From the NCBI RefSeq assembly GCF_009725995.1, contig NZ_RCNS01000003.1:496001-560000 (forward strand): 64,000 nucleotides of DNA, given 5' to 3'. Under the pieces are notes generated by a model, which was given only the letters and a program-made list of their open reading frames with translations, was not told the origin of the DNA and did not search any database. Position numbers and translations under genes: made by a program. Shown here in pieces: positions 34,272 to 43,307 of this stretch. Each line of letters begins with the position of its first letter. Position 1 is the first letter of the stretch. The DNA is from Zobellia laminariae. Its GTDB lineage: Bacteria > Bacteroidota > Bacteroidia > Flavobacteriales > Flavobacteriaceae.

Positions 34272-35870
34272 TTATTTCTTGGCTACACTAGGGACTTTCA
34301 TTATGCTGCCCTCATTACTGAAAAATCCATTTTTTAAATCGCCTTCACAAGCTTTTAAAAGTTCCTTTTTAAGTGCTTCCAGTTTATCCGGATGCTCATT
34401 TGATAAGTCCTTTTCTTCTTTGTAATCCTCAGGTAGAAAGAACAATTCAAAGACTTCTTTTTTTAAATCGGTTCTAATTTTCCAGCCCTCTTTGGTAACT
34501 AAAGTAGGACCGGTATATGAGGAATACACCACAGATTCATGACCATTTTCTATACTTGTACCAATTAATTCATCATAGTACGAAATACCATCCGTACGGA
34601 ACGGTTCGTTGAAACCAGTAACCTCTGCAAGTGTGGCTACCAAATCATAATTAGCGACAAGCCGCTTAGTAGTTTTTCCCGGTTGTATTTTAGCGGGCCA
34701 TCTAAAAATAAGCGGAACCCTAATCCCGCCCTGAAGGTTACTCCTTTTCATACCTGCTTGTCCACCATTACCATCAAAAACATCTCCTGCGAGATTGCTA
34801 TAATATTTATGCTCCACATCGTTAAACCGTTTGCCTGTTTCTATATTCGCATAGGGTTTTAAAACCCGCCCTTCTTGCGCATAGTAGATTTCATGCCCGT
34901 TATCTGCCGTAAATATGACAATGGTATTCTCATCTAATTCTAATTCTTTTAATTTTTGCATCAGCTGTCCCACATTATCGTCCAACATTTTGACCATAGA
35001 GGCGTATTCCTTTTCAATAGGTGTAAGCCTATCGTCATTTACAAAATCTGGATGTACTTTAGGAATGGCCACAGGACCGTGTGGTAATTGTGTGGGGAAA
35101 TAAAGGAAGAAAGGATTGTCGCGATTGGTTTCTATAAAATTGAGCGCTCTATTCATAAACAGGTCTTGCGAATAGTGAACCTTCCCCCTCATATCATGTC
35201 TATCCGTGAGGTTCTCAGGTGTTTCCGGCTCACCAGTTTTTCCAGCGTTAGCAAGGGTGTTTCCTTTAATATTTACCTTTTTACCATTTTCAAATAAGAA
35301 AGGTGGATAAAAACCATGTGCTCTAACATGGTCTAAGTATCCGTAATAATAATCCCAACCATGTCTTTTCATTTGCTGGTCCGTAGCTGAAAATCCCCAT
35401 TCTAACTTCCCGATTTCAGCCGTTTTATATCCTGCTTCTTGGGCTACCTGCCCAAGAAACACCTGATTATCAGGTATGGGGCGTAGCGCTTGGTTTATAT
35501 TATTTTCAACTTCGGTTTGCGTAAGATTATGTGTACTTATTTTTTTATACATTGCCCCTGGCGTAATCTCAAACTTCTGGGTATGGCAATCCGTAAGCCC
35601 TGTTATAAGGGATGCGCGAGCGGGAGCGCATAACATATTAGAGTATGCATTTTGAAAACGAATTCCCTCACTAGCTAATGCATCTATATGTGGAGTTTTT
35701 ATGATTTGTTGCCCTTCATGCCCCAATAAACCTATTCCCAAATCATCTGCGTAGATTAAAATAATATTGGGCTTTTGACCTACAACATCATTGGTTTTAT
35801 CAGTATTCGATTTACAAGAAAAAAATAATACGAATGAACTCAATGCTACTAAAAAGGATATTCTATTCAT
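34272..35870 (-). CDS. S1 family sulfatase (CAPAR type)
   Basis: The 532-aa protein is a lipoprotein (lipobox FFSC, C19) with the sulfatase fold: NIILIYADDLGIGLLG with the first metal ligands, the formylglycine motif CAPAR with C81, and TADNGHEIYY for the C-terminal metal ligands. The CxAxR variant (alanine in place of serine at the fourth position) still fits the general C-x-(P/A)-x-R rule. It is co-oriented with GH30, which starts 22 bases downstream. A strong intergenic hairpin separates it from the upstream SGNH gene. Sulfate removal from the PUL substrate is the inferred role. Confidence 0.92.
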   Translation of the reverse strand: MNRISFLVALSSFVLFFSCKSNTDKTNDVVGQKPNIILIYADDLGIGLLGHEGQQIIKTPHIDALASEGIRFQNAYSNMLCAPARASLITGLTDCHTQKFEITPGAMYKKISTHNLTQTEVENNINQALRPIPDNQVFLGQVAQEAGYKTAEIGKLEWGFSATDQQMKRHGWDYYYGYLDHVRAHGFYPPFLFENGKKVNIKGNTLANAGKTGEPETPENLTDRHDMRGKVHYSQDLFMNRALNFIETNRDNPFFLYFPTQLPHGPVAIPKVHPDFVNDDRLTPIEKEYASMVKMLDDNVGQLMQKLKELELDENTIVIFTADNGHEIYYAQEGRVLKPYANIETGKRFNDVEHKYYSNLAGDVFDGNGGQAGMKRSNLQGGIRVPLIFRWPAKIQPGKTTKRLVANYDLVATLAEVTGFNEPFRTDGISYYDELIGTSIENGHESVVYSSYTGPTLVTKEGWKIRTDLKKEVFELFFLPEDYKEEKDLSNEHPDKLEALKKELLKACEGDLKNGFFSNEGSIMKVPSVAKK

Positions 35871-35931
35871 CGCTGTTTTAATTTATAATCCGCCTAAAGT
35901 ACACCTAAGGCAAAATTCCATTAGAAAGAAA

Positions 35932-35959
35932 AATAGAGGTTCAAAACTGAACCTCTATT
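35932..35959 (-). terminator. Intra-operon hairpin 1 (terminator-like)
   Basis: AATAGAGGTTCA (35932-35943) pairs perfectly with TGAACCTCTATT (35948-35959), with a four-base loop. On the minus strand it is followed by TTTCTTTC, a modest T-tract. It lies between the SGNH and sulfatase genes and may act as an attenuator or as an mRNA-stabilising end. Confidence 0.65.
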
Positions 35960-36023
35960 AAAAAAACTCAACTAACTAAAATGATTTTCTTCAACTTTCT
36001 GGTTTGGTCTATTTGAAAAGGAT

Positions 36024-36680
36024 TCAATTCGCTATCAGGTCTTTCTCTATATACTTCACCACAGATTTAGAAAGTAGCTCGTAACCTTCTTTGGTATAAT
36101 GAACATTACCCGGACCTGCAGCATGTTTTTTATGCACTTTTTTGGAAATCTTCCCTAAAGGGTTCACCGTAATCCCATACTTCTTCATTACCGCCAAAGC
36201 TTCTCTATTATATATCTTTTCTGCATTTGCAAAACGGCCTGCTTCTCCTTCCGGAACATAACTTGTAGTGGTAAAAATGAGCTTAGCTCCCGTCTTTTGC
36301 AAACGGATAACCAAAGTTTCCAAATTCGCTCGGTATTCCTCTGGGGTATACGTAACCGTACCTTTTATTTTATCTCTATTTCCCACTTTTTTTGAGTCTG
36401 GATGCCGGTAACACAAATCCCATAATCCCCAATTAAAATGGATAATATCCCATTTAGTGTCACCTAAATATTCATCCAATTTTTCTAGTCCAGTACCCGT
36501 GTGCTGGGCATTACCTTCATTATGAACCACATTGGCCCTATCCTCTAAAGCTAGTTTTACAAAAGGGGTATATCCTATGGATATAGAATCTCCTATGATC
36601 AATACGTTAGGCCGTTTATCTTGTACGAAGCCTACTAGAATTGCGCACAGAATGACAATAAGACTCAGTCTATTTTTCAT
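36024..36680 (-). CDS. SGNH/GDSL hydrolase family protein
   Basis: The 218-aa protein has a signal peptide (LIVILCAILVGFVQ). Block I is LIIGDSISIGY with catalytic S32, the block III-like segment is HFNWGLWDL, and the terminal segment GNVHYTKEGYELL carries the histidine. The usual aspartate three residues before that histidine is not evident (GPGNVH), so the triad may be incomplete or another residue may substitute. Such enzymes commonly deacetylate polysaccharides, which would fit removal of acetyl groups alongside desulfation in this PUL. It is flanked by two intergenic hairpins (36755 and 35932), which could set its transcript apart from its neighbours. Confidence 0.83.
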   Translation of the reverse strand: MKNRLSLIVILCAILVGFVQDKRPNVLIIGDSISIGYTPFVKLALEDRANVVHNEGNAQHTGTGLEKLDEYLGDTKWDIIHFNWGLWDLCYRHPDSKKVGNRDKIKGTVTYTPEEYRANLETLVIRLQKTGAKLIFTTTSYVPEGEAGRFANAEKIYNREALAVMKKYGITVNPLGKISKKVHKKHAAGPGNVHYTKEGYELLSKSVVKYIEKDLIAN

Positions 36681-36754
36681 AGGTACTTGTGGTTATTTTA
36701 GTGTTCTAGCTCTTTCTATTAGCTACGGATTGAAGTTTGTTCTTGAAGGAAATA

Positions 36755-36779
36755 AAGAGGTCCAAAAATTGGACCTCTT
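36755..36779 (-). terminator. Intra-operon hairpin 2
   Basis: AAGAGGTCCA (36755-36764) and TGGACCTCTT (36770-36779) form a perfect 10-bp stem with a five-base loop, between the sulfatase at 36833 and the SGNH gene. The stem resembles the hairpin at 35932 (GAGGT-CA core), suggesting a shared origin. The T-tract after it on the minus strand is weak. Confidence 0.6.
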
Positions 36780-36832
36780 CCAAAAAAAAACAATTAACTA
36801 AAACTAACGATTAACTAAAACTAACGATTATC

Positions 36833-38311
36833 TTATTTGCTGTCTAAATAGGTCTCTTGACTAAAAGTAAACACATCAGAAGGCGTACGTGCATTTTCAA
36901 AAAGCGTTTTCATTTCCTTTATGACTTCTGGGTTTTTCTCAGCTACATTATTCTGCTCCCCAATATCTGTAGTAAGGTCGTATAATTTAATGGCAACATC
37001 TGCCCCACCGAAAACATCATACTTTACCGCTTTCCAATTATCTTTACGAATGGCCTGTCTACCGCCCCTTTCATGAAATTCCCAATACAGGTATTCATGA
37101 TTTTTTTGCAAGTCTTCGTGACCTAAAAGTGTAGGTAAAAATGAAATGCCATCTAAGCCTTCAGGCGTTTCAATACCAGCTATTTCTGAAAATGTTGGAA
37201 ACACATCCCAAAAAGCAGATACCAGCTCCGTTGTACTTCCCGGTCTAATTTTTCCAGGCCAAGCCGCAATCATAGGAACTCTAATTCCACCTTCGTAAAG
37301 GTCTCTTTTTGTACCTCGAAACGGTCCATTACTATCAAAATATTCTGGGTCTGCGCCACCTTCTGTATGCGGGCCATTATCTGAAGTGAAGACCACTACG
37401 GTATTATCCGCAATACCTAACTCCTCTAACTTTGCTACGATTTCTCCAACTTGCGCATCTAATAATTGTACCATGGAAACAAATGCCGTGTGCGGTTCTT
37501 TTTGTGACCTATATGGCCCTTGGTTAAACTCCGGACCATCATCAACACCTTCATAAGGTGTTTCTGGCGGGAATTTACCTCTGTTTTTCTCCATGATTTC
37601 TTCAGGAGCAGCCAATTCCGCATGTGGAATAATAGATGCCACATATAAGAAGAACGGATTGTCTTTGTTCAATTCTATAAACTCTAACGTTTTTTCATGA
37701 ATCAACCCTGGCGCGTAAGTCCCTTTATTCTTTCCTAAATTCCCTTTGAGCACCAATGAATCTTTATTTGCCCATAGATGATCAGGGTAATAATTATGCC
37801 CCAACCGCTGACAATTGTACCCGAAAAAGGTATCAAAACCTTGGTTTAAAGGATCTCCTTCGGAACCTGGAAATCCAAGTCCCCATTTCCCAAAAGCACC
37901 TGTAGCGTAGCCTGCTTTTTGCATAGCCTCCGCCATAGTAAAAGTATTATCCGGTAAAGGATATTGGCCTTCTGGCATGATTTCTTTATTTCCCCTAACA
38001 ACAGTATGCCCTGTGTGCATACCTGTTAATAATGCCGACCTAGAAGGTGCACAAACCGTACTACCCGAATAGTGCTGCGTGAAAAGCATACCTTTCTCTG
38101 CCAGCTTATCTATATGAGGCGTATTGAACTTTTTCTGACCATACGAACTTAGATCGCCGTAGCCAAGGTCATCTGCCAATATGTAGACGATATTGGGTTT
38201 AGCATTACTAATTTCAGTAGTAGGCTCAGTTGCTTCGGCTTTGTTTTTTTCCTTGTTCTTACACGAGAAAACCAAAGTGCCCAGCAAAATAAAATAAAGA
38301 AGTTGTTTCAT
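36833..38311 (-). CDS. S1 family sulfatase (CAPSR type)
   Basis: The 492-aa lipoprotein has lipobox VFSC and a Glu/Lys/Thr-rich linker. The sulfatase core shows NIVYILADDLGYGDLSSYG, the formylglycine motif CAPSR with C87, GAFGKWGLGFPGSEGDPLNQ with the second metal and substrate region, and TSDNGPHTEGG. It is the first gene after susD in the operon, 68 bases downstream and separated from it by a hairpin at 38331. It is expected at the outer membrane or in the periplasm. The sulfated position on the glycan is unknown. Confidence 0.93.
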   Translation of the reverse strand: MKQLLYFILLGTLVFSCKNKEKNKAEATEPTTEISNAKPNIVYILADDLGYGDLSSYGQKKFNTPHIDKLAEKGMLFTQHYSGSTVCAPSRSALLTGMHTGHTVVRGNKEIMPEGQYPLPDNTFTMAEAMQKAGYATGAFGKWGLGFPGSEGDPLNQGFDTFFGYNCQRLGHNYYPDHLWANKDSLVLKGNLGKNKGTYAPGLIHEKTLEFIELNKDNPFFLYVASIIPHAELAAPEEIMEKNRGKFPPETPYEGVDDGPEFNQGPYRSQKEPHTAFVSMVQLLDAQVGEIVAKLEELGIADNTVVVFTSDNGPHTEGGADPEYFDSNGPFRGTKRDLYEGGIRVPMIAAWPGKIRPGSTTELVSAFWDVFPTFSEIAGIETPEGLDGISFLPTLLGHEDLQKNHEYLYWEFHERGGRQAIRKDNWKAVKYDVFGGADVAIKLYDLTTDIGEQNNVAEKNPEVIKEMKTLFENARTPSDVFTFSQETYLDSK

Positions 38312-38330
38312 ATTCTAATCTTAGTAAGTA

Positions 38331-38358
38331 CCACGGAGTAAGAAATCATACTCCGTGG
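38331..38358 (-). terminator. Hairpin after susD
   Basis: CCACGGAGTA (38331-38340) pairs perfectly with TACTCCGTGG (38349-38358), loop of eight bases, directly downstream of the susD-like stop codon on the minus strand. There is no T-tract, so it may stabilise the susCD part of the mRNA rather than terminate transcription. Confidence 0.6.
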
Positions 38359-38379
38359 CAGTTATACTTATCCTTTTAA

Positions 38380-39936
38380 TTATCGGTATCCATTGTTGGT
38401 GGGGTCTGATTCCAATAACTTTGGATTCAGCTCTAATTGGTTTTGAGGTACGGGCAACAAAACATGATATGGCTGAATGTTAGCCGCTGGATTGTTCCAC
38501 GGTCTGTGTTGAACGGTCTGTACCGTTTCTAACAATATGCCCCAACGTATAAGGTCCATTCTTCTGTGGCCTTCTGCACTTAGCTCAAACTTACGCTCGT
38601 CATATATTGCCTCTCTAAATTCTTCTTTAGACATGCCTGTCCATGGTTGGTCTGGCTCAAATGCTCTTTCTCTAACTTTATTGACATAGAAATAAGCGCC
38701 TCCAGGACCGTTCAATTCATTTTCAGCCTCTGCCGCCATTAAATATACATCAGCTAAACGAAAGACAATATAATTTTCTGGGTGATTGCCACGTAAGGAA
38801 TTCTCTTGATCCAAATTCCAGTTCTTTCTAAAATAAGGAAACGCTAATTTCCATCCCAAATACTCAGTAACAATGGTAGCATCATACCTAAGGTCTCCTT
38901 CTTGCCAGTTTTCTTGTAAAGCAAATTCTGGTAAAGGTACGGACCAACCGTAACCGGTCATATCTTCGGCTTGATCACGTAATAGACCTTGAAATATATC
39001 TACTTTAGTTCCAGAAACACCGTCTACAATAGTATCGTTATTTCGCCCTGCAGGTTCATCTCTGATACGCGGATTGTAATCATCTGTTCTTGTGGTAAAC
39101 AAACCATCATAATCGGCTTCAAAATCAACTACATAAATATGTTCGTCGTTGTACTGATTGCTTGGGTCTGACTGATCAAAAACATCGGCATAGTTATCTA
39201 ATAACCGGTGTGCTCCACCATCTATTACAACATCACACTCCGCTTTTGCCAAAGCCCATTCTTGATCAAAAAGGTGGTATTTTGCCTTTAACGTTGCGGC
39301 AGCCCATTTACTAGCTCTACCTAAATCGTTACCAGAGTAAGCACTAGGCAACAAATCAAAAGCTCTTGCCAAGTCTTCTTTCATAGCACTTCTTATCTCT
39401 GCTTTTGGAGTTCTTCCTAATACAGACCTTTCCAATACGGGTAACTGCTCTGTATAAAAAGGTACGTCTCCCCATAAATTGGTTAAGTGATAATACGCCA
39501 GTGCTCTTAGAAAAAGTAGCTCACCCAATCTATTATCTCTAGCCTGTTGAGTTAAACTTTCATTACCCTCTATATTGGAAATAAATTCCGTTGTATTATT
39601 AACCACTTTGTACAACTGTATCCAAGTTCCGTTGCCATCTGCAGTTCCTTCCTGAATTAAGTAATTATGAATAGAACTGTTTACATCTCTATTGGCGGCT
39701 TGTATATCTGCACCACTGGTGTAATAATTATCTAACCCACGTTGTCTGTACACATTATTGTCTTGCAACAATCTATACACCCCATTTACAGCCAATTCCG
39801 CTTCTTTATCATTTGTAAAAAAGGCATCTGGTGTAATTTGATCTCTTAAATCCTCTTCCAAGAAATCATCGCATGAGCTTAAAACAAGAAAGCCCACAAG
39901 TAGTATCAAAAATTTACTCGTTATATTAGTTTTCAT
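38380..39936 (-). CDS. RagB/SusD family glycan-binding lipoprotein
   Basis: The 518-aa protein is a SusD homologue. The lipoprotein signal is MKTNITSKFLILLVGFLVLS with the cysteine following (LSSC), and the typical opening DDFLEEDLRDQITPDAFFTN comes next. TPR-like helices and the conserved C-terminal segment (YIVFRLADVYLMAAEAENEL, GHRRMDLIRWG) are present. It acts as the outer-membrane lid and glycan-binding partner of the SusC-type porin, whose gene lies 10 bases upstream. Length and motifs are normal for the family. A hairpin follows the stop codon. Confidence 0.96.
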   Translation of the reverse strand: MKTNITSKFLILLVGFLVLSSCDDFLEEDLRDQITPDAFFTNDKEAELAVNGVYRLLQDNNVYRQRGLDNYYTSGADIQAANRDVNSSIHNYLIQEGTADGNGTWIQLYKVVNNTTEFISNIEGNESLTQQARDNRLGELLFLRALAYYHLTNLWGDVPFYTEQLPVLERSVLGRTPKAEIRSAMKEDLARAFDLLPSAYSGNDLGRASKWAAATLKAKYHLFDQEWALAKAECDVVIDGGAHRLLDNYADVFDQSDPSNQYNDEHIYVVDFEADYDGLFTTRTDDYNPRIRDEPAGRNNDTIVDGVSGTKVDIFQGLLRDQAEDMTGYGWSVPLPEFALQENWQEGDLRYDATIVTEYLGWKLAFPYFRKNWNLDQENSLRGNHPENYIVFRLADVYLMAAEAENELNGPGGAYFYVNKVRERAFEPDQPWTGMSKEEFREAIYDERKFELSAEGHRRMDLIRWGILLETVQTVQHRPWNNPAANIQPYHVLLPVPQNQLELNPKLLESDPTNNGYR

Positions 39937-39946
39937 ATCTGCTTTT

Positions 39947-42900
39947 TTAAAATTCTACTTTTATACCTAAGGTTATTGATTTCGCATAAGGATATTGACC
40001 TGATGCAAAACCTTGGGAAACAGAATTAAGACCGCTTCCATCGCTAAAATTATTTACCTCAGGATCACCCAAAGTAAAGTCTGTAAAAAGTAAAAGATTT
40101 GTTCCGGTAACATAAATGTTCAATGAACTGAACACATCACTAAGCCCTCCTGATTCTAACGGGACATTGTAATTTAAAGACATGGTTTTTAACCTTATGT
40201 AAGAACCATCTTCTATATTTAAACTGCTATTAGGGTTAAAAAGACTGTTGGATGGTCCTGCTCTTGGAATGTCCGAAGTTTCATTTACACCAGCTATCCA
40301 ACGGTCTAGAACTATAGGGTCCACATTTTGTTCACCCCTACCAAAATAAGCCGTTTGCGAACGTATATTATAAATTTCTGCACCATAGCTTCCGTGAAAA
40401 AAGACATCTAACGAAAGGTTCTTATACGTAAATGTATTTCTAAACCCACCGTAAAAATCTGGGATAGGACTACCTAGAACTACTGCATCCTCGTCATTAA
40501 TATTAGAATCGCCATTAACATCTTCGTATCTAGGACCACCAATAAAAGACCGTCCTTCTCTACCGTCTGCAATAATCTCATCTGCGCTTTTATAAGTTCC
40601 CAAATATTTTGCGCCGACAAAAGTAGGTAGTGATTCACCAACGATTAACCTTGCAGAATTACCACCTTGATTTCCGGTGGATTGTAAAGTAATATACTCT
40701 TGACCATCCAACTCCAATATCTCACTTTTATTAGAAGATATACTTAGGTTGGATTCCCATTGAAAATTCTCATTCTCTACGTTAACAGTATTTAAACCAA
40801 ATTCAAAACCACTGTTTCGTACAGAACCTAAGTTTTGTAATTGGGTTGTGGAGTTCGCACCCACTTGCCCAGACAGGGCTACTGCTAATAATAAATCTTC
40901 GGTTGTCTTTTTATAATAATCGGCTTCAAAAGTTAGTCTGTTATTAAAGAAACCCAATTCAATACCCAAATCTAATTGTTTGGTGGTTTCCCAACTTAAA
41001 CCGCTACTTGGTACATCGCCAACTGCCACCCCATTTATTAAGGAGCCATTAAATACCGTTGTGGTATTATTATAAGTTGCTAAAGAATTATATGCTTTGA
41101 CCCCTTGCTCTCCAACAATACCGTAACTACCTCTAATTTTAAACCTATCTATGACATCTGAATCTGCCATAAAGTTTTCCTCGTCTACATTCCAAGCGGC
41201 CCCTATAGAAGGGAAAAAGGCATATTTATTACCCGTTTCAAATACAGAAGAGCCATCATACCTACCAACCAACGTGAGCAAGTATTTACTTTTGTAGCCA
41301 TAGTTAACACGACCTAGGAATGAACTTAAGGTACGTTGACTATAGCCCGAGCCTACCACTGCTGTTGAAGCATCACCTAAAGCTAAATTATTGAAAAGCA
41401 CAACATCGTTAGGAAATTGATCAGCCTCAGAACGGGTACTCTCATTATTATCCTTTTGCCAAGTAAAACCACCTAGTACTTTTATAGAATGATCATCTAA
41501 ATCTAAGTTGTAGTTTAACGTGTTTTCATTCAAGATGCTCTTCGTGAAATTCGTATTGATTCGACCAAAACCTCCATTTACCCGCTCTGGTAAAATACCT
41601 GGTAAATAGTTATTCTGCTTCACATAATTTAACTGAGCACCAAAAGTAGATTTAAAAGAAAGGTTTTTAGCTATTTCGTATTCTACATACGCATTGGTTA
41701 TTACTTGAGTAACCAAATCATGGTCTACACGTAGTTGTATATCTGCTTCTGGGTTACGTTCCAATCCTGCACTAATAGGGTTTTCGAACGAAAAACTTCC
41801 ATCTTCCAAATACACCGGACGTATGGGTAGTACTTGGGATACAATCCCACCATAATCTACTTTGTTATTCTCTATTTTGTAGTGGGTAATATTAGCTCTA
41901 ATACCTGTCTTAAACCGATCCGAAACTCTAACGTCAAGATTGGTTCTGAAGTTTACTCTTTCCAATCCAGAGCCTCTAAGAACCCCTTTTTGATTGAAAT
42001 AATTTCCAGAGATAAAATAATTGGCATTTTCAGAATTCCCAGTTACGGATACATCCGTATTTGAAATAGAACCCGGCTGCTCCACTAAATCCAACCAATC
42101 TGTGGTAGTCGTAGTGTCTGGATTCAAAACCAATGGTAATGTACTATCCGTAAGCCCAAAACCATCTGGTCCCGGTGTAAACTGATACGATTCATTTTTA
42201 TAGTTCACAAAATCTTGCCCGCCAAGAATATCTATACGGTTTGCCGTTCCTTGTAAACTTTGGTAATGGTTAATGGCAACTACCGGTTTCCCTGGTGCCA
42301 TGCCTTTACCATTTTTAGTAATAATTAAAATTACCCCAGAAGCACCCCTTGTACCATATATGGAAAGTGCGGTGGCATCTTTTAATATTTCAATAGAAGC
42401 AATATCGTTTACGTTAATCGTATTCAGGTTAAAACCTGTTCCTGCAATGAAACCATCAATAACATATAACGGGTCATTATTTCCGTTGATAGAACTATTA
42501 CCCCTAATACGAATAGTAGAACCAGAACCTGGTGTACCATTGTTTGAAGTAACCTCTACCCCAGTAGCACGCCCTTGCAACGCTTGATCTACTCTAGCTA
42601 CAGGTTGGTTTTCCAAAACATCTGATTTAACTGAAGATACAGAAGACACTAAATCTTTTTTGGTAGATGTACCATACCCAATAACGACTACCTCTTCTAA
42701 AAGAGCCACGTCTTCTTGCAGTACCATATTAATGGTAGTCTCGTTTCCTACCGAAATACTTTTGGTAACAAATCCCAAATAACTAAACTCTAATGTAGCA
42801 CCCTCGGCTGCTTTTATAGTATAGTTTCCATCAAAATCGGCCACGGTTCCTACTGTAGTTCCTTTTACTAAAACATTCACACCCGGTAGCGGTTGGCCAG

Positions 42901-42994
42901 ACTCATCCGTAATGGTTCCTGTTAAATTTTGCTGTGCCTGAAGCGACACCATGCCGAAGAACAGCAGTAGCAATAACATTCTTTTTAAATTCAT
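39947..42994 (-). CDS. SusC/RagA family TonB-dependent outer-membrane transporter
   Basis: The 1,015-aa protein begins with a signal peptide (MLLLLLFFGMVSLQAQ), followed by a carboxypeptidase-D-like plug extension (TGTITDESGQPLPGVNVLVK). The TonB box region is LLEEVVVIGYGTSTKKDLV. The plug includes VARVDQALQGRATGVEV, PLYVIDGF and the signature SIEILKDATALSIYGTRGAS. The rest is the 22-strand barrel. It imports oligosaccharides using TonB energy with the SusD-like lid encoded 10 bases downstream. It is the first gene of the PUL's minus-strand operon and is divergent from the hybrid sensor gene, which very likely controls it from the 313-base gap between them. Confidence 0.96.
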   Translation of the reverse strand: MNLKRMLLLLLFFGMVSLQAQQNLTGTITDESGQPLPGVNVLVKGTTVGTVADFDGNYTIKAAEGATLEFSYLGFVTKSISVGNETTINMVLQEDVALLEEVVVIGYGTSTKKDLVSSVSSVKSDVLENQPVARVDQALQGRATGVEVTSNNGTPGSGSTIRIRGNSSINGNNDPLYVIDGFIAGTGFNLNTINVNDIASIEILKDATALSIYGTRGASGVILIITKNGKGMAPGKPVVAINHYQSLQGTANRIDILGGQDFVNYKNESYQFTPGPDGFGLTDSTLPLVLNPDTTTTTDWLDLVEQPGSISNTDVSVTGNSENANYFISGNYFNQKGVLRGSGLERVNFRTNLDVRVSDRFKTGIRANITHYKIENNKVDYGGIVSQVLPIRPVYLEDGSFSFENPISAGLERNPEADIQLRVDHDLVTQVITNAYVEYEIAKNLSFKSTFGAQLNYVKQNNYLPGILPERVNGGFGRINTNFTKSILNENTLNYNLDLDDHSIKVLGGFTWQKDNNESTRSEADQFPNDVVLFNNLALGDASTAVVGSGYSQRTLSSFLGRVNYGYKSKYLLTLVGRYDGSSVFETGNKYAFFPSIGAAWNVDEENFMADSDVIDRFKIRGSYGIVGEQGVKAYNSLATYNNTTTVFNGSLINGVAVGDVPSSGLSWETTKQLDLGIELGFFNNRLTFEADYYKKTTEDLLLAVALSGQVGANSTTQLQNLGSVRNSGFEFGLNTVNVENENFQWESNLSISSNKSEILELDGQEYITLQSTGNQGGNSARLIVGESLPTFVGAKYLGTYKSADEIIADGREGRSFIGGPRYEDVNGDSNINDEDAVVLGSPIPDFYGGFRNTFTYKNLSLDVFFHGSYGAEIYNIRSQTAYFGRGEQNVDPIVLDRWIAGVNETSDIPRAGPSNSLFNPNSSLNIEDGSYIRLKTMSLNYNVPLESGGLSDVFSSLNIYVTGTNLLLFTDFTLGDPEVNNFSDGSGLNSVSQGFASGQYPYAKSITLGIKVEF

Positions 42995-43307
42995 AGTGGT
43001 TTATTGTTAGTTAAATAATGGCCATTAGTTGAGTTAAAAGCCTTAGGGTAAATATATTCTAGAGTTTTAGCGCATTTATCTCATATTGGTATACATATGT
43101 TGCAAATGACCGTTTTACGGGCTCTAGAGGCGGCTCATGCAACATTTATATCCTATATTTAGTACATATTTTAACCCTTTACCACAGAATTACACGCGTA
43201 CATCTCAACTCAGCTTAAAAAAATAACCCATAAACATAGTTGACTTAACCAGATTATTTATTTGAACTATACCATACATAAAAGACCACTTTGACCAAAC
43301 CGCTCTT
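42995..43307. promoter_or_regulatory. Divergent PUL control region
   Basis: This 313-base gap separates susC (minus) from the hybrid sensor gene (plus) and contains no reading frame of note. It should hold both promoters and the binding site of the sensor's own AraC-type domain. A minus-strand TTTG near 43105 with an AT-rich stretch about 20 bases further may be a Bacteroidota -33/-7 pair, but I cannot place it with confidence. Confidence 0.4.
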
